Shown piece by piece: positions 1-7,012 of a stretch of 22,673 nucleotides of DNA (position 1 is the stretch's first letter; every line of letters starts with the position of its first letter). Made by a program: the position numbers and the translations under genes. The stretch covers positions 1 through 22,673 of the forward strand of contig JASHYE010000228.1 in assembly GCA_030043155.1 (NCBI GenBank), in the 5' to 3' direction. Origin of the DNA: Candidatus Acidiferrales bacterium. Its GTDB lineage: Bacteria > Acidobacteriota > Terriglobia > Acidoferrales > UBA7541. The notes under the pieces are model-generated. The model had not been told where the DNA came from, did not search any database, and saw only the letters and a list, made by a program, of their open reading frames with translations.

Positions 1-618
1 AATGATGATCACCGCAAGCACAATGAAGTTCACTAGAACGGCGCGTCCAAATCCGCGTCGCCATTCGACGGCATAGCCAATTCCATCGAGTCCACGCACA
101 AAGAGAAATGCTGCGAGAGCAGTCGTCAGCGCGAACAGAATCGTCAGCGTGTGCGTGAGCGGTGATGGATAAGGCCACAGGCGATACATCCAGCGGAATT
201 GCACAGGCAGCCAGATGATGAAGAGCGCCAGATAGTCTTCCCAAACACCTGCGGTCTTGCCTCGCGCAGCTGCGGCGAGCAAAGCAGGAATCACAACGTA
301 AGAAATGCCTGCGAGGATCCAAAGCCATCGAGACGGATACACGTTCAGGGCGTAAACGAAAAACGCAGCCAACGGGACAATGGGCACGAGGAAGAATCTG
401 CCGCCGTGAAAAATTGAGGTAAGCCAACCGTACACGCGGGGACAGGCAACGAATATTTCACAGCCTAAAAGCGTCGCAGAAATAAGAACCGCGATCGCGA
501 AGCGCCGTCCGCCGAATCCCAAATGAAGTCCCATGAAAATGGCAAACAGCACCGACGCGGCCCATAGGATGAGTGCGGCGGCGAGAGGGAGCTGTCGCGA
601 GTGCGATTGCGAGATCAT
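1..618 (-). CDS. Membrane protein, C-terminus cut by window edge; possible CPBP-type intramembrane protease
   Basis: An open frame runs on the minus strand from an ATG at 618 (first residues MISQSHSRQL) through 206 codons to the window edge without a stop. The protein is very hydrophobic, with about six predicted membrane segments. One lies near residues 10-30, one near 40-57, one near 75-90, one near 97-118, one near 158-172 and one at the cut end. Two stretches, 'IIWLPVQFRWMYRLWPYP' and 'RGLDGIGYAVEWR', resemble the N-terminal membrane part of CPBP (Abi/Rce1-like) proteases in soil bacteria. The glutamate/histidine catalytic motifs of that family would lie further along, outside the window, so the assignment is tentative. 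No clear ribosome binding site precedes the ATG. It is divergent from the acyltransferase gene, with a 77-base gap. It could instead be another unrelated multi-pass membrane protein. Confidence 0.6.
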   Translation of the reverse strand, partial: MISQSHSRQLPLAAALILWAASVLFAIFMGLHLGFGGRRFAIAVLISATLLGCEIFVACPRVYGWLTSIFHGGRFFLVPIVPLAAFFVYALNVYPSRWLWILAGISYVVIPALLAAAARGKTAGVWEDYLALFIIWLPVQFRWMYRLWPYPSPLTHTLTILFALTTALAAFLFVRGLDGIGYAVEWRRGFGRAVLVNFIVLAVIII

Positions 619-637
619 GTGTGACAGTCTAATGCAC

Positions 638-653
638 TCGGCGTCTGCGCCGA
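638..653. repeat. Short perfect hairpin in divergent intergenic region
   Basis: TCGGCG (638-643) and CGCCGA (648-653) form a perfect 6-bp stem around a TCTG loop, between two divergent genes. No T-tract follows on either strand, so it does not look like an intrinsic terminator. It could be an operator-like site or chance. Confidence 0.3.
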
Positions 654-695
654 AGGGCTTGCTTTGCTCATAGCAGTCGGTGATGCTGTTTAAAG

Positions 696-1814
696 ATGGC
701 TGTTCCGGCGAAAGAACGCATCGCGTACATCGACTGGATGCGCGGTCTCGCGTGTCTGCTGATGTTTCAGACGCACTGCTACGATTCGTGGCTCAGCCCT
801 GTGGCGCGAAAATCTCATTTTTTTAGCTGGTCGCAACTTCTCGGTACATTACCGGCGCCGCTTTTTCTGTTTCTGGCGGGGATTTCATTTGCACTTGTGA
901 CGAACAGGCTCCGGCGGAAAGGCTTTACGAGTGGCCGGATCGCGTCAGCCACCATTCGGCGCGGGGTGGAGATCTTAGGCCTTGGATTGCTCTTTCGCTT
1001 GCAGGAATTCGCGCTGGGTTATCCAAGCGCGCCCTGGACGGACCTGTTGCGCGTGGACATCCTGAACGTCATCGGCGTCTCAATCATGCTGATGGGACTT
1101 GCGTGCTGGCTTGCAGCAAAATGGCGAAAGGATGGATTGGTAGCGGTCGGAGTGGCGACGAGCATCGCGATGCTGACTCCGTTGCTCTGGACGAATTGGC
1201 AGCCACGATGGCTGCCATGGTTTCTCGAGTCTTACATAAATGGTTGTCACAATTTGGGCGCGCCCCAGCACTGGCTCTTCCCGATTTTTCCGTGGACTGC
1301 CTTTGCATTTGCGGGACTGGCAGTGGGGTTTTTTCTGCAAAGCGATTGGGCGCGCGATAGCGAAGCGCGGTCCATCGTGCCTCTGGGAGGGACAGGCGCG
1401 ATTTGCTTCGGATTGGGATGGCTATTTGATAGCCTTCCGATCCACCTCTATCGCGTTTACGATTTCTGGCACACCAGTCCGAATTTTTTCCTGATGCGTA
1501 CCGGCGTGGTGATGATGATTGTGCTGGCCAGCTATGCCTGGTGCCGCTGGGGTGCAGGGCAGCGAGGATTCAGCCCGCTACTTAAAATGGGACAGGCATC
1601 GTTGCTGGTTTACTGGGTGCATATTGAATTTGTCTATGGACGTTTCTCGATTCTGACCAAGCATACGCGGGGCGTTACGGCGGCATCCTTTGGGTTATTC
1701 ATTATTTTTCTAGCGATGACGCTCTTGGCGACGGCACGAATCGGTGCAAAGGGGCGCGGCCTTGAAATCGTGCAGAAATTCCGCCGGAGGCTGCGCCCTG
1801 TGCCGGAGAGTTGA
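696..1814 (+). CDS. HGSNAT/DUF1624-like multi-pass membrane acyltransferase
   Basis: The 372-residue protein has about ten hydrophobic segments. It begins with a conserved pattern 'ERIAYIDWMRGLACLLM' (residues 7-23), followed by a histidine at residue 27 in the first membrane region. 'APLFLFLAGISFAL' (53-66) and 'RVDILNVIG' (119-127) match the heparan-alpha-glucosaminide N-acetyltransferase catalytic domain (DUF1624) family. Members move acetyl groups across a membrane onto sugars, or are uncharacterised relatives; the substrate here cannot be read from the sequence. The length is normal for the family. The ATG at 696 fits the conserved N-terminus, although the Shine-Dalgarno signal is weak. 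The gene stands alone: divergent from the membrane protein to its left and convergent with the ftsB-like gene to its right. Confidence 0.8.
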   Translation: MAVPAKERIAYIDWMRGLACLLMFQTHCYDSWLSPVARKSHFFSWSQLLGTLPAPLFLFLAGISFALVTNRLRRKGFTSGRIASATIRRGVEILGLGLLFRLQEFALGYPSAPWTDLLRVDILNVIGVSIMLMGLACWLAAKWRKDGLVAVGVATSIAMLTPLLWTNWQPRWLPWFLESYINGCHNLGAPQHWLFPIFPWTAFAFAGLAVGFFLQSDWARDSEARSIVPLGGTGAICFGLGWLFDSLPIHLYRVYDFWHTSPNFFLMRTGVVMMIVLASYAWCRWGAGQRGFSPLLKMGQASLLVYWVHIEFVYGRFSILTKHTRGVTAASFGLFIIFLAMTLLATARIGAKGRGLEIVQKFRRRLRPVPES

Positions 1815-1851
1815 TCCGAATTGATTGCGGCAGAGCAACAGATTCCGTGAG

Positions 1852-2211
1852 TTATGGGCGAGCGGAAGGATCTGATTGGGTAGCGGCCTTGGGGGGAAGG
1901 CTGAAGATCAGCTCGCCTGGCCGCGCAAGGCCCATTCTGTCACGAGCGATTTTCTCGATCGTGGACGGATCCGTCTTTAGATTCTGAATGCGCTGCTGAA
2001 GGTCCCGATTTTCCTCATCCAGCTTCGCGAGCTTTGACTGAATAGCATCGATCTGTGCTTTGGAACGATGCATAGCCATCAAGCCATGAGCTCCGAAAAC
2101 ATCTTGCATCACAAGCAGGCAAAATATCAGCGCGAAAAAATACCGTGCGTTATGGCGAAAAAAGGAAGAAGACGAATCGGCACCCTCCTCGCGATTTATC
2201 CGGCGATCCAC
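1852..2211 (-). CDS. FtsB/DivIC-family septum formation initiator
   Basis: The 119-residue protein has the classic small bitopic divisome layout. A short cytoplasmic tail (1-22) leads to one membrane helix (about 23-40). A heptad-rich coiled coil follows (about 48-80, 'QSKLAKLDEENRDLQQRI'). The C-terminal extracytoplasmic motif 'IEKIARDRMGLARPGE' (85-100) is the FtsB/DivIC signature. These proteins bridge FtsL and FtsQ (or DivIB) in the divisome. The start is GTG, inside the 3' end of the upstream phosphohexomutase gene (16-base overlap). A strong AGAGGAGG lies 7 bases upstream, which supports this start and suggests translational coupling. A proline/serine-rich tail (106-119) is probably unstructured. 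Confidence 0.88.
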   Translation of the reverse strand: MDRRINREEGADSSSSFFRHNARYFFALIFCLLVMQDVFGAHGLMAMHRSKAQIDAIQSKLAKLDEENRDLQQRIQNLKTDPSTIEKIARDRMGLARPGELIFSLPPKAATQSDPSARP

Positions 2212-3608
2212 TTGCGAGCCTCCTCTGCCATATTGGCGGATTTTGCCGGTGACTCTGCTTCAGCGTAGACGCGCACGAGCGGCTCAGTTCCCGACGGACG
2301 CATTAGCACCCAGGAATCGTCAGCGAAAACGAATTTTAGTCCATCCGTGCGGTCCGTGCGGGCAATTTTCCTGCCGCCGAATTCCTGAAATGCACTAGCG
2401 AATCTCTGTGGCAGAGCTGCGATTGTTTCGGCTGGAAAATGTAAATTGACGCGCACTGGCCAGTAAGCGCGGCCTACGCGCCGAAAAAGATCGCGGAGCT
2501 GTTCGGAGACTGGCTTGCGGCGAGCGCTGATCATTTCGGCGACGAGCAGGCAAGCGACTATCCCGTCTTTCTCTGGAATATGCCCGCGAATGGTCATGCC
2601 CGCACTTTCTTCTCCGCCCAGAGTGATCTTGTCATCTTCGAGAAATGGACCTATGTATTTGAAGCCGACGGGCGTCTCGAAAACCGGAACTCCATGATGA
2701 CGCGCGACGGCATCGATCAGATGGCTCGTGGCCACACTGCGCGCTGCGCCGAGTTTCCAGTGACGTGTTTCGATCAGATAGTCGAACACGAGCGCCAAAA
2801 TGTGATTCGGCGAAACATAGGTTCCGTCGCGATCCAAGATGCCGAAGCGATCCGCATCGCCGTCGGTCGCAAGTCCAGCTACAGCTTTCGTTTCCCGCAT
2901 CAATTTTGCAAGAGGTTTGATGTTTTCCTCAGAAGGATCTGGGCCAGTGCCATCGAACAGGACATCGCGGCCGGTACGAATGGAATGAACTTCGATTCCG
3001 TGCCGCTGAACCGCGAGATCCAGCCATCCTGAGCCGCATCCGTGCAAGGCGTCGTAAGCGAATGCGGATTTCGCAGAGGCAATCACATCGAATCGAACCA
3101 GCTCGCCAATGCGCTGAAAGTAATGCTCACGCAAATCGACGCGCTCAAAGTCATGCCCGTCTTCGATTTCAGCGGGAGGCCAGAATTGATCGGCGAGCTT
3201 GCGCGCGCGGCCTTCGATGTCATGAGTCACTTCAGGCAGCGCTGGTCCTCCATCTGGACCAGAAAACTTCAGGCCATTGTAAGCGGCTGGATTATGGCTC
3301 GCGGTGATGTTGATAGCGCCCTGCAGTTTTCGACGCAGGATTTCAAATGAAATGGCGGGCGTCGGAGTTGCACTCGAGCAGAGGAGCACGCGGCAGCCTT
3401 CGTCGCGCAAAATCGCCGCGGCGGCGCGGGCGAATTCCTCCGAGAAAAAACGCGTGTCATAGCCAACCAGGATCGTTGGCTTTTTGTGCTGCGCCCGGAT
3501 ATGACCGGCGATGGCTGCCGCAGCGATACGCACGCGCTCGAAAGTAAAATCCTCGGCGATGATTCCTCGCCATCCTGAGGTTCCGAAATGAATCGCGTCA
3601 GTAGACAT
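2196..3608 (-). CDS. Phosphoglucomutase/phosphomannomutase family protein (alpha-D-phosphohexomutase)
   Basis: It interconverts hexose 1- and 6-phosphates in the cytoplasm through a phosphoserine. From the ATG at 3608 the protein has 470 residues, and all four family signatures are present. They are the phosphoserine loop 'TASHNPAAYNG' (Ser104), the metal-binding loop 'DGDADR' (249-254), the sugar-binding loop 'GGEESAG' (331-337) and the phosphate-binding loop 'RPSGTEP' (437-443). The GEES form of the sugar loop favours a glucose-phosphate substrate over the GEMS form of mannose/glucose enzymes. The frame is open 27 codons further upstream (to 3689), but that stretch is not family-like and 'MSTDAIHFGTSGWRG' is the expected N-terminus. 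The 3' end overlaps the ftsB-like gene. No Shine-Dalgarno sequence precedes the start, and a promoter-like sequence lies immediately upstream, so the mRNA may be leaderless. Confidence 0.93.
   Translation of the reverse strand: MSTDAIHFGTSGWRGIIAEDFTFERVRIAAAAIAGHIRAQHKKPTILVGYDTRFFSEEFARAAAAILRDEGCRVLLCSSATPTPAISFEILRRKLQGAINITASHNPAAYNGLKFSGPDGGPALPEVTHDIEGRARKLADQFWPPAEIEDGHDFERVDLREHYFQRIGELVRFDVIASAKSAFAYDALHGCGSGWLDLAVQRHGIEVHSIRTGRDVLFDGTGPDPSEENIKPLAKLMRETKAVAGLATDGDADRFGILDRDGTYVSPNHILALVFDYLIETRHWKLGAARSVATSHLIDAVARHHGVPVFETPVGFKYIGPFLEDDKITLGGEESAGMTIRGHIPEKDGIVACLLVAEMISARRKPVSEQLRDLFRRVGRAYWPVRVNLHFPAETIAALPQRFASAFQEFGGRKIARTDRTDGLKFVFADDSWVLMRPSGTEPLVRVYAEAESPAKSANMAEEARKWIAG
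2219..2226 (-). promoter_or_regulatory. Strong Shine-Dalgarno site that decides the GTG start of the ftsB-like gene
   Basis: The minus strand reads AGAGGAGG here, 7 bases before the GTG codon at 2209-2211. The site lies inside the last codons of the phosphohexomutase gene, so the division gene has its own initiation signal embedded in its neighbour. Confidence 0.75.
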
Positions 3609-3617
3609 AAACACAGT

Positions 3618-3648
3618 ATTGTATATTGAGTGCGATACGATAAGTAAA
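3618..3648 (-). promoter_or_regulatory. Candidate sigma-70-type promoter for the phosphohexomutase gene
   Basis: On the minus strand TTTACT (3643-3648) is followed, 17-19 bases later, by overlapping -10-like hexamers TATACA and TACAAT (3618-3625). Transcription would begin near 3611, only about 3 bases before the ATG at 3608. That fits the absence of a ribosome binding site. This was judged by eye only. Confidence 0.35.
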
Positions 3649-3679
3649 TCGGGGAAAAGCATTAGCAGATGCAGAAGAC

Positions 3680-4018
3680 ATGAAGACAAGCTGGGCGACT
3701 ATGGAATTCGTTGTGGTATTCGTGACGTGCAGGTCAGCGAAGGAAGCGCAGCGCATTGCCGCGAGACTTGTACAGAAGAAACTCGCAGCATGCGTCAATG
3801 TCATCGGGCCTGTGAAGCCCATCTACCGATGGAAAGGAAGAGTTGAAGCGGCTAGCGAATCTCTGATGGTTATTAAATCCACGAAGGGAAAATTCGCCTC
3901 TTTGGAGAAGGAAATTCGGCGGCTTCACAGCTACGATACGCCTGAGATTATTGCGCTGCCTGTTGTTGCTGGGTCCAAACGTTACCTGGAATGGCTGCGC
4001 GGTTGCATGGAAAACTGA
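3680..4018 (+). CDS. cutA: CutA1 divalent-cation tolerance protein
   Basis: This is a small cytoplasmic protein of the CutA1 family, which forms very stable ferredoxin-fold trimers linked to divalent metal tolerance; its biochemical role is still debated. The conserved pieces are in order: 'VVVFVTCRS' (first strand), 'RLVQKKLAACVNVIGPVK' (helix and cysteine strand), 'IYRWKG', 'ESLMVIKS' and 'YDTPEIIALPV...YLEWL' at the C-terminus. It has 112 residues from the ATG at 3680. A second in-frame ATG at 3701 gives 105 residues, also typical of the family, and neither start has a strong ribosome binding site. It is divergent from the phosphohexomutase (71-base gap) and convergent with the PLP enzyme (22-base gap). 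Confidence 0.93.
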   Translation: MKTSWATMEFVVVFVTCRSAKEAQRIAARLVQKKLAACVNVIGPVKPIYRWKGRVEAASESLMVIKSTKGKFASLEKEIRRLHSYDTPEIIALPVVAGSKRYLEWLRGCMEN

Positions 4019-4040
4019 ATCACTGAAGTAAGGGTGATAG

Positions 4041-5180
4041 CTACAACTTTGCCAAAGCTTGATCCAAATCGGCGATGATGTCCTCCACGTCCTCGATGCC
4101 AACGGAAAGCCGGATTAGGCCATCCGTAATGCCAATGCTTTGGCGCACGTCCGGCGGAATCGAAGCGTGAGTCATCAGTGCAGGCAGCGATATAAGCGTT
4201 TCAACTCCGCCAAGGCTCTCCGCCAAGGAACACAGTTTTACGTGATTGAGTACTGTTCGTGATGCCTCCAGCGAACCGACGTCAAATGAGAGCATCGCCC
4301 CGAAGCCGCGCTGTTGCTTTTTTGCCACGGCGTGCTGAGGATGCGAGGGCAATCCGGGGTAAATCACGCGTTTCACTTTCGGATGTGCGTTCAGGAAGTT
4401 CGCCACCGCCATTCCGTTAGCATTGTGCCGCTCCATGCGAACGGCCAGAGTTTTGATTCCACGCGAAACGAGGAAACAGTCCATAGGCGCCAGCCCTGCT
4501 CCAGCAGAGCGTTGTAGGAAGAATATCTTCTCCGCATCCTCTTTGCGGGCCAGCACCACGGCGCCGCCTACGCAGTCACTATGTCCATTGAGGTACTTGG
4601 TCATCGAATGGACTACGATGTGAGCGCCAAGCGCTAATGGTTGCTGGAGATAAGGGCTGAGGAAGGTGTTGTCCACTACCATTGTAAGATTTTTTTCGCG
4701 CGCAACAGATGCGATCGCCGCCAAATCGCTCACAATCATCGTCGGATTTGTCGGTGTCTCGACATATATCATGCGCGTCGACGGTCGAATCGCCTGGCGT
4801 ACCTTGTCCACGCAAGACGTATCGATGAAACTAAATTCCAAGCCAAATTGGACCAGAAATTGCGTCGACAGGCGGTACACGCCGCCATAGACAGACTGAG
4901 AAAGAATGGCGTGGTCTCCAGGCCGGAGCAAGCGGAAAACCGAATCGATGCCAGCCATCCCGGTGGTGAAAACATACGCAGCGACGCCGCCCTCCAGTTT
5001 GGCCATCGTGCGTTCAAGCGCCTTGCGATTGGGGTGAGCGGTACGCGCGTAATCGAATCCCTTATTATTGCCGAGTGCTTGCTGCACGTAGGTCGACGTT
5101 TGGTAGATTGGCGCGACGACTGCGCCGGTCGCCGGGTCCGGCTCCTGGCCTACGTGAATGGCATCTGTGGAGAATCCCAT
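4041..5180 (-). CDS. Cystathionine gamma-synthase/lyase-type PLP enzyme (Cys/Met metabolism family)
   Basis: The 379-residue fold-type I PLP enzyme belongs to the transsulfuration family, which includes cystathionine gamma-synthase, gamma-lyase, beta-lyase and O-acyl-homoserine sulfhydrylases. The PLP lysine is K195 in 'HSMTKYLNGH', and the aspartate that pairs with the pyridine nitrogen is D170 in 'VVDNTF'. 'YAR' (44-46) supplies the phosphate-binding residues from the partner subunit. 'ETPTNP' (141-146) and 'IRLSVGIED' near the end are also family hallmarks. Overall it looks most like MetB or gamma-lyase proteins; sequence alone does not separate the two. The segment after YAR reads 'TAHPNR' instead of the usual 'TGNPTR', which is unusual. 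The ATG at 5180 follows AAGGGGG with 7-base spacing. A second, diverged family member lies at 19337-20542. Confidence 0.92.
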   Translation of the reverse strand: MGFSTDAIHVGQEPDPATGAVVAPIYQTSTYVQQALGNNKGFDYARTAHPNRKALERTMAKLEGGVAAYVFTTGMAGIDSVFRLLRPGDHAILSQSVYGGVYRLSTQFLVQFGLEFSFIDTSCVDKVRQAIRPSTRMIYVETPTNPTMIVSDLAAIASVAREKNLTMVVDNTFLSPYLQQPLALGAHIVVHSMTKYLNGHSDCVGGAVVLARKEDAEKIFFLQRSAGAGLAPMDCFLVSRGIKTLAVRMERHNANGMAVANFLNAHPKVKRVIYPGLPSHPQHAVAKKQQRGFGAMLSFDVGSLEASRTVLNHVKLCSLAESLGGVETLISLPALMTHASIPPDVRQSIGITDGLIRLSVGIEDVEDIIADLDQALAKL

Positions 5181-5433
5181 TTTGAAACCCCCTTACTTGC
5201 CAGCTTCTGAGTAGCGGGACCGTCTTGAAATTATGTTGCGCGCGATTTCCATTGCGAAGAGCGGCCCGCGGGTATAAAAATTCAATAGCGGTAACCGATC
5301 AAGGGCGCACTATTGCGCGTTGAAGGTAGCGCAGAGGTTGATGGCAGTCAATCGGGCGAGGGTGCTGTTTTTCAATTTGACTGAACATAAGCCGCTGGAG
5401 CAGGATCCGATTTGAGCCGCGGAAGCTGGAAAG

Positions 5434-5850
5434 ATGAAGCGAGAAGCGTTCCAATTGCTTAAGCTGGCTGCATTTGCGGTTTTCGTCTTCGTCGTACCGC
5501 TCGTTTTTGCACAAAGCGCTACTAAAGACAATGCAAAGCCGGAAAATCCCAAGGATGCGGTTACGAGCCTTGAGATTGTGGTCACCGCTGGACCAAAGAA
5601 TGCTCCCGTTGATAATGCCAGTGTTTATCTCCGTTGGGATGAGCCGCGTTCGCTGCACCGCACAAAACAGATGGAGTTTGACCTGAAGACTGATATGGAG
5701 GGAATTGCCAAGGTCAAGGACGTGCCGCGGAAAAAAATTATCATCCAGGTAGTGAAAACTGGATGGAAGCCATTTGGGCAATACTACGATCTGGATAAGC
5801 CGCAGCAAAGGATCGAAATAAAACTGCAATCTCCGCCGCACTGGTACTGA
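5434..5850 (+). CDS. Small secreted protein of unknown function, carboxypeptidase-regulatory-like fold possible
   Basis: The 138-residue protein begins with a clear signal peptide: basic start 'MKREAFQLLK', hydrophobic core to about residue 25, and a likely cleavage after 'VFA' before QSA. The mature part is short and beta-rich. The run 'SLEIVVTAGPKNAPVDNASVYL' in shape, then 'KTDMEGIAKVKDVPR' and 'IIIQVVKTGWKPF', resembles the immunoglobulin-like carboxypeptidase-regulatory/Cna-B type domain. In that fold a variable loop precedes 'T(D/N)..G.a.f..vp.g.y.i.v...G'. I cannot assign a specific family or function. It probably acts outside the cytoplasmic membrane. The ATG at 5434 follows GGAAAG closely. 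It is divergent from the PLP enzyme gene and is followed by about 295 bases without a gene. Confidence 0.75.
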   Translation: MKREAFQLLKLAAFAVFVFVVPLVFAQSATKDNAKPENPKDAVTSLEIVVTAGPKNAPVDNASVYLRWDEPRSLHRTKQMEFDLKTDMEGIAKVKDVPRKKIIIQVVKTGWKPFGQYYDLDKPQQRIEIKLQSPPHWY

Positions 5851-6000
5851 ATGTGATTTTGTCCTGTCCATTTTCCTCTTCCGCAAGCTCGTGAGCGCAT
5901 GTCAGGTGATTTCCGGGTAGGTTCTACAGGAAAATGCCCTGTCGTTGTGCAAAGAGCATAGCCTCTTGAATTTCCCGCGTTTAAGAATGCGCGAACCAGA

Positions 6001-6035
6001 TTTTCCACAAGGTTTTCAACACAACTGTTGAAAAC
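6001..6035. repeat. DnaA-box-like 9-mer followed by a perfect 10-bp inverted repeat
   Basis: TTTTCCACA (6001-6009) differs by one base from the DnaA box consensus TTATCCACA. Next, GTTTTCAACA (6012-6021) and TGTTGAAAAC (6026-6035) pair perfectly around a CAAC loop. Each arm contains TTTTCAACA, two bases away from the DnaA consensus. No T-tract follows, so a terminator is unlikely. Confidence 0.6.
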
Positions 6036-6106
6036 TTTAACCGGACATTAACATTCGGCGAATTCGGCGTCATTCTGAAGGTCTGGTCCGGCGAGTCGCT
6101 CGAGCG

Positions 6107-6115
6107 TGATATGAT
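6107..6115 (+). promoter_or_regulatory. Candidate extended -10 promoter element for the deacetylase/glycosyltransferase operon
   Basis: TGATATGAT matches the extended -10 form TGnTATAAT with one mismatch. It would start transcription near 6122, about 24 bases before the ATG at 6146. No good -35 hexamer is visible, which is common for extended -10 promoters. Confidence 0.35.
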
Positions 6116-6145
6116 TCGCTAAACAAAATCTGGCCATGAGCTTGC

Positions 6146-7012
6146 ATGAAACGACTGATCGTGAATGCCGACGATTTTGGTTACACGCGAGGAGTGAATT
6201 CAGGGGTGATTCGCTGTTTTCGCGAGGGAATCGTTACCAGCGCGACCATCATGGCGAATGGGCCCGCGTTTGAGGATGCTGTCGAGCAAGCAAAGAACCA
6301 TGCGACTCTCGGTGTCGGATGCCATCTGGTGTTAGTCGATGGTAAGAGCGTGGAGGAGCCTAAAGCGATTCCGTCGCTCGTCGACGGCGAGGGCCGATTG
6401 CCTCTTACATTGGCAGACCTGATGCGCCGGGTAACAATGAAATCCATCCGGGGAGAAGACATCGCGCGAGAAATTCGAGCGCAGATAACAAAGGTGATAA
6501 AGCATGGAATTGCTCCCACACATCTCGACTCGCACAAGCATGCGCATGCCCATCCGTGGATCCTGGAGTGGGTGATGCGGGCAGCAGCGGAATTTGGAAT
6601 TCGGCGGGTCAGGAAGCCCTTCGAGAATGCCGGCGCGTTGCTAAAGTCTGCCTTCAGCGACGGCTGGCAATCAATAAAGCAAAGTGCATCCGCTCTCGCA
6701 GTCAACGCCGCATCTCGACAATTCGAGAAGCTGGCTCAAGCACATGGTATTCTGTCGCCGCAGCGGCTCTGGGGAGTGGGGGCCACGGGTCACTTGAACA
6801 GGGATAGCGTCTTGGCGACGATTCGGTCGATACCGGAAGGTGTGAACGAGTTCATGTGCCATCCGGGACAGTACGACCAGGAGTTGGAGCGTTCGGCAAC
6901 TCGGCTGAAAAACGCACGCGAAACGGAGATGCAAGCGCTTACCGATCCCCTAGTTCGTACAGCAGTGGCAACACAAGGGATTAAGCTTATCAGTTATCGA
7001 GACTTGGAATGA
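6146..7012 (+). CDS. ChbG/HpnK/NaxD (YdjC) family carbohydrate deacetylase
   Basis: This family removes acetyl groups from N-acetylated sugars using a divalent metal. The 288-residue protein starts 'MKRLIVNADDFGYTRGVN', the family signature with metal-site Asp9/Asp10. The other metal and catalytic histidines are expected at H60 ('GVGCHLVLV') and in 'THLDSHKHAHAHP' (125-137). 'IPSLVDGEGR' and 'HLVLV.G' look like HpnK, the hopanoid-linked member, but no other hopanoid gene is in the window. NaxD, which deacetylates polyprenyl-phosphate-linked GalNAc in Francisella, belongs to the same family. It is the better functional comparison because the next gene is a GT2 enzyme of the polyprenyl-phosphate type, overlapping by ATGA. 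The ribosome binding site is weak, but the conserved N-terminus fixes the start. Confidence 0.9.
   Translation: MKRLIVNADDFGYTRGVNSGVIRCFREGIVTSATIMANGPAFEDAVEQAKNHATLGVGCHLVLVDGKSVEEPKAIPSLVDGEGRLPLTLADLMRRVTMKSIRGEDIAREIRAQITKVIKHGIAPTHLDSHKHAHAHPWILEWVMRAAAEFGIRRVRKPFENAGALLKSAFSDGWQSIKQSASALAVNAASRQFEKLAQAHGILSPQRLWGVGATGHLNRDSVLATIRSIPEGVNEFMCHPGQYDQELERSATRLKNARETEMQALTDPLVRTAVATQGIKLISYRDLE

Larger units (their letters stand above)
5851..6145. other. Non-coding stretch with DnaA-box-like sites, a strong hairpin and a short tandem repeat
   Basis: No credible gene lies here. Its right half holds a DnaA-box-like 9-mer and a 10-bp hairpin (6001-6035), listed separately. It also holds a tandem pair ATTCGGCGA/ATTCGGCGT (6053-6070) and an extended -10 element (6107-6115) before the deacetylase gene. 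I see nothing distinctive in 5851-6000. Confidence 0.6.

Noticed and set aside
199..417. Short plus-strand frame at the left edge
   Set aside because: It is antisense to the membrane protein running off the left edge and has a highly charged, motif-free sequence.
4641..5210. 189-codon plus-strand open frame
   Set aside because: It is antisense to the PLP enzyme and has no recognisable motif or ribosome binding site.
5299..5886. 195-codon minus-strand open frame over the small secreted protein
   Set aside because: The plus-strand gene has a signal peptide; the minus frame has none of the features of a real protein.
6181..6705. 174-codon minus-strand open frame
   Set aside because: It is the shadow of the deacetylase gene, with arginine/alanine-rich composition and no family match.
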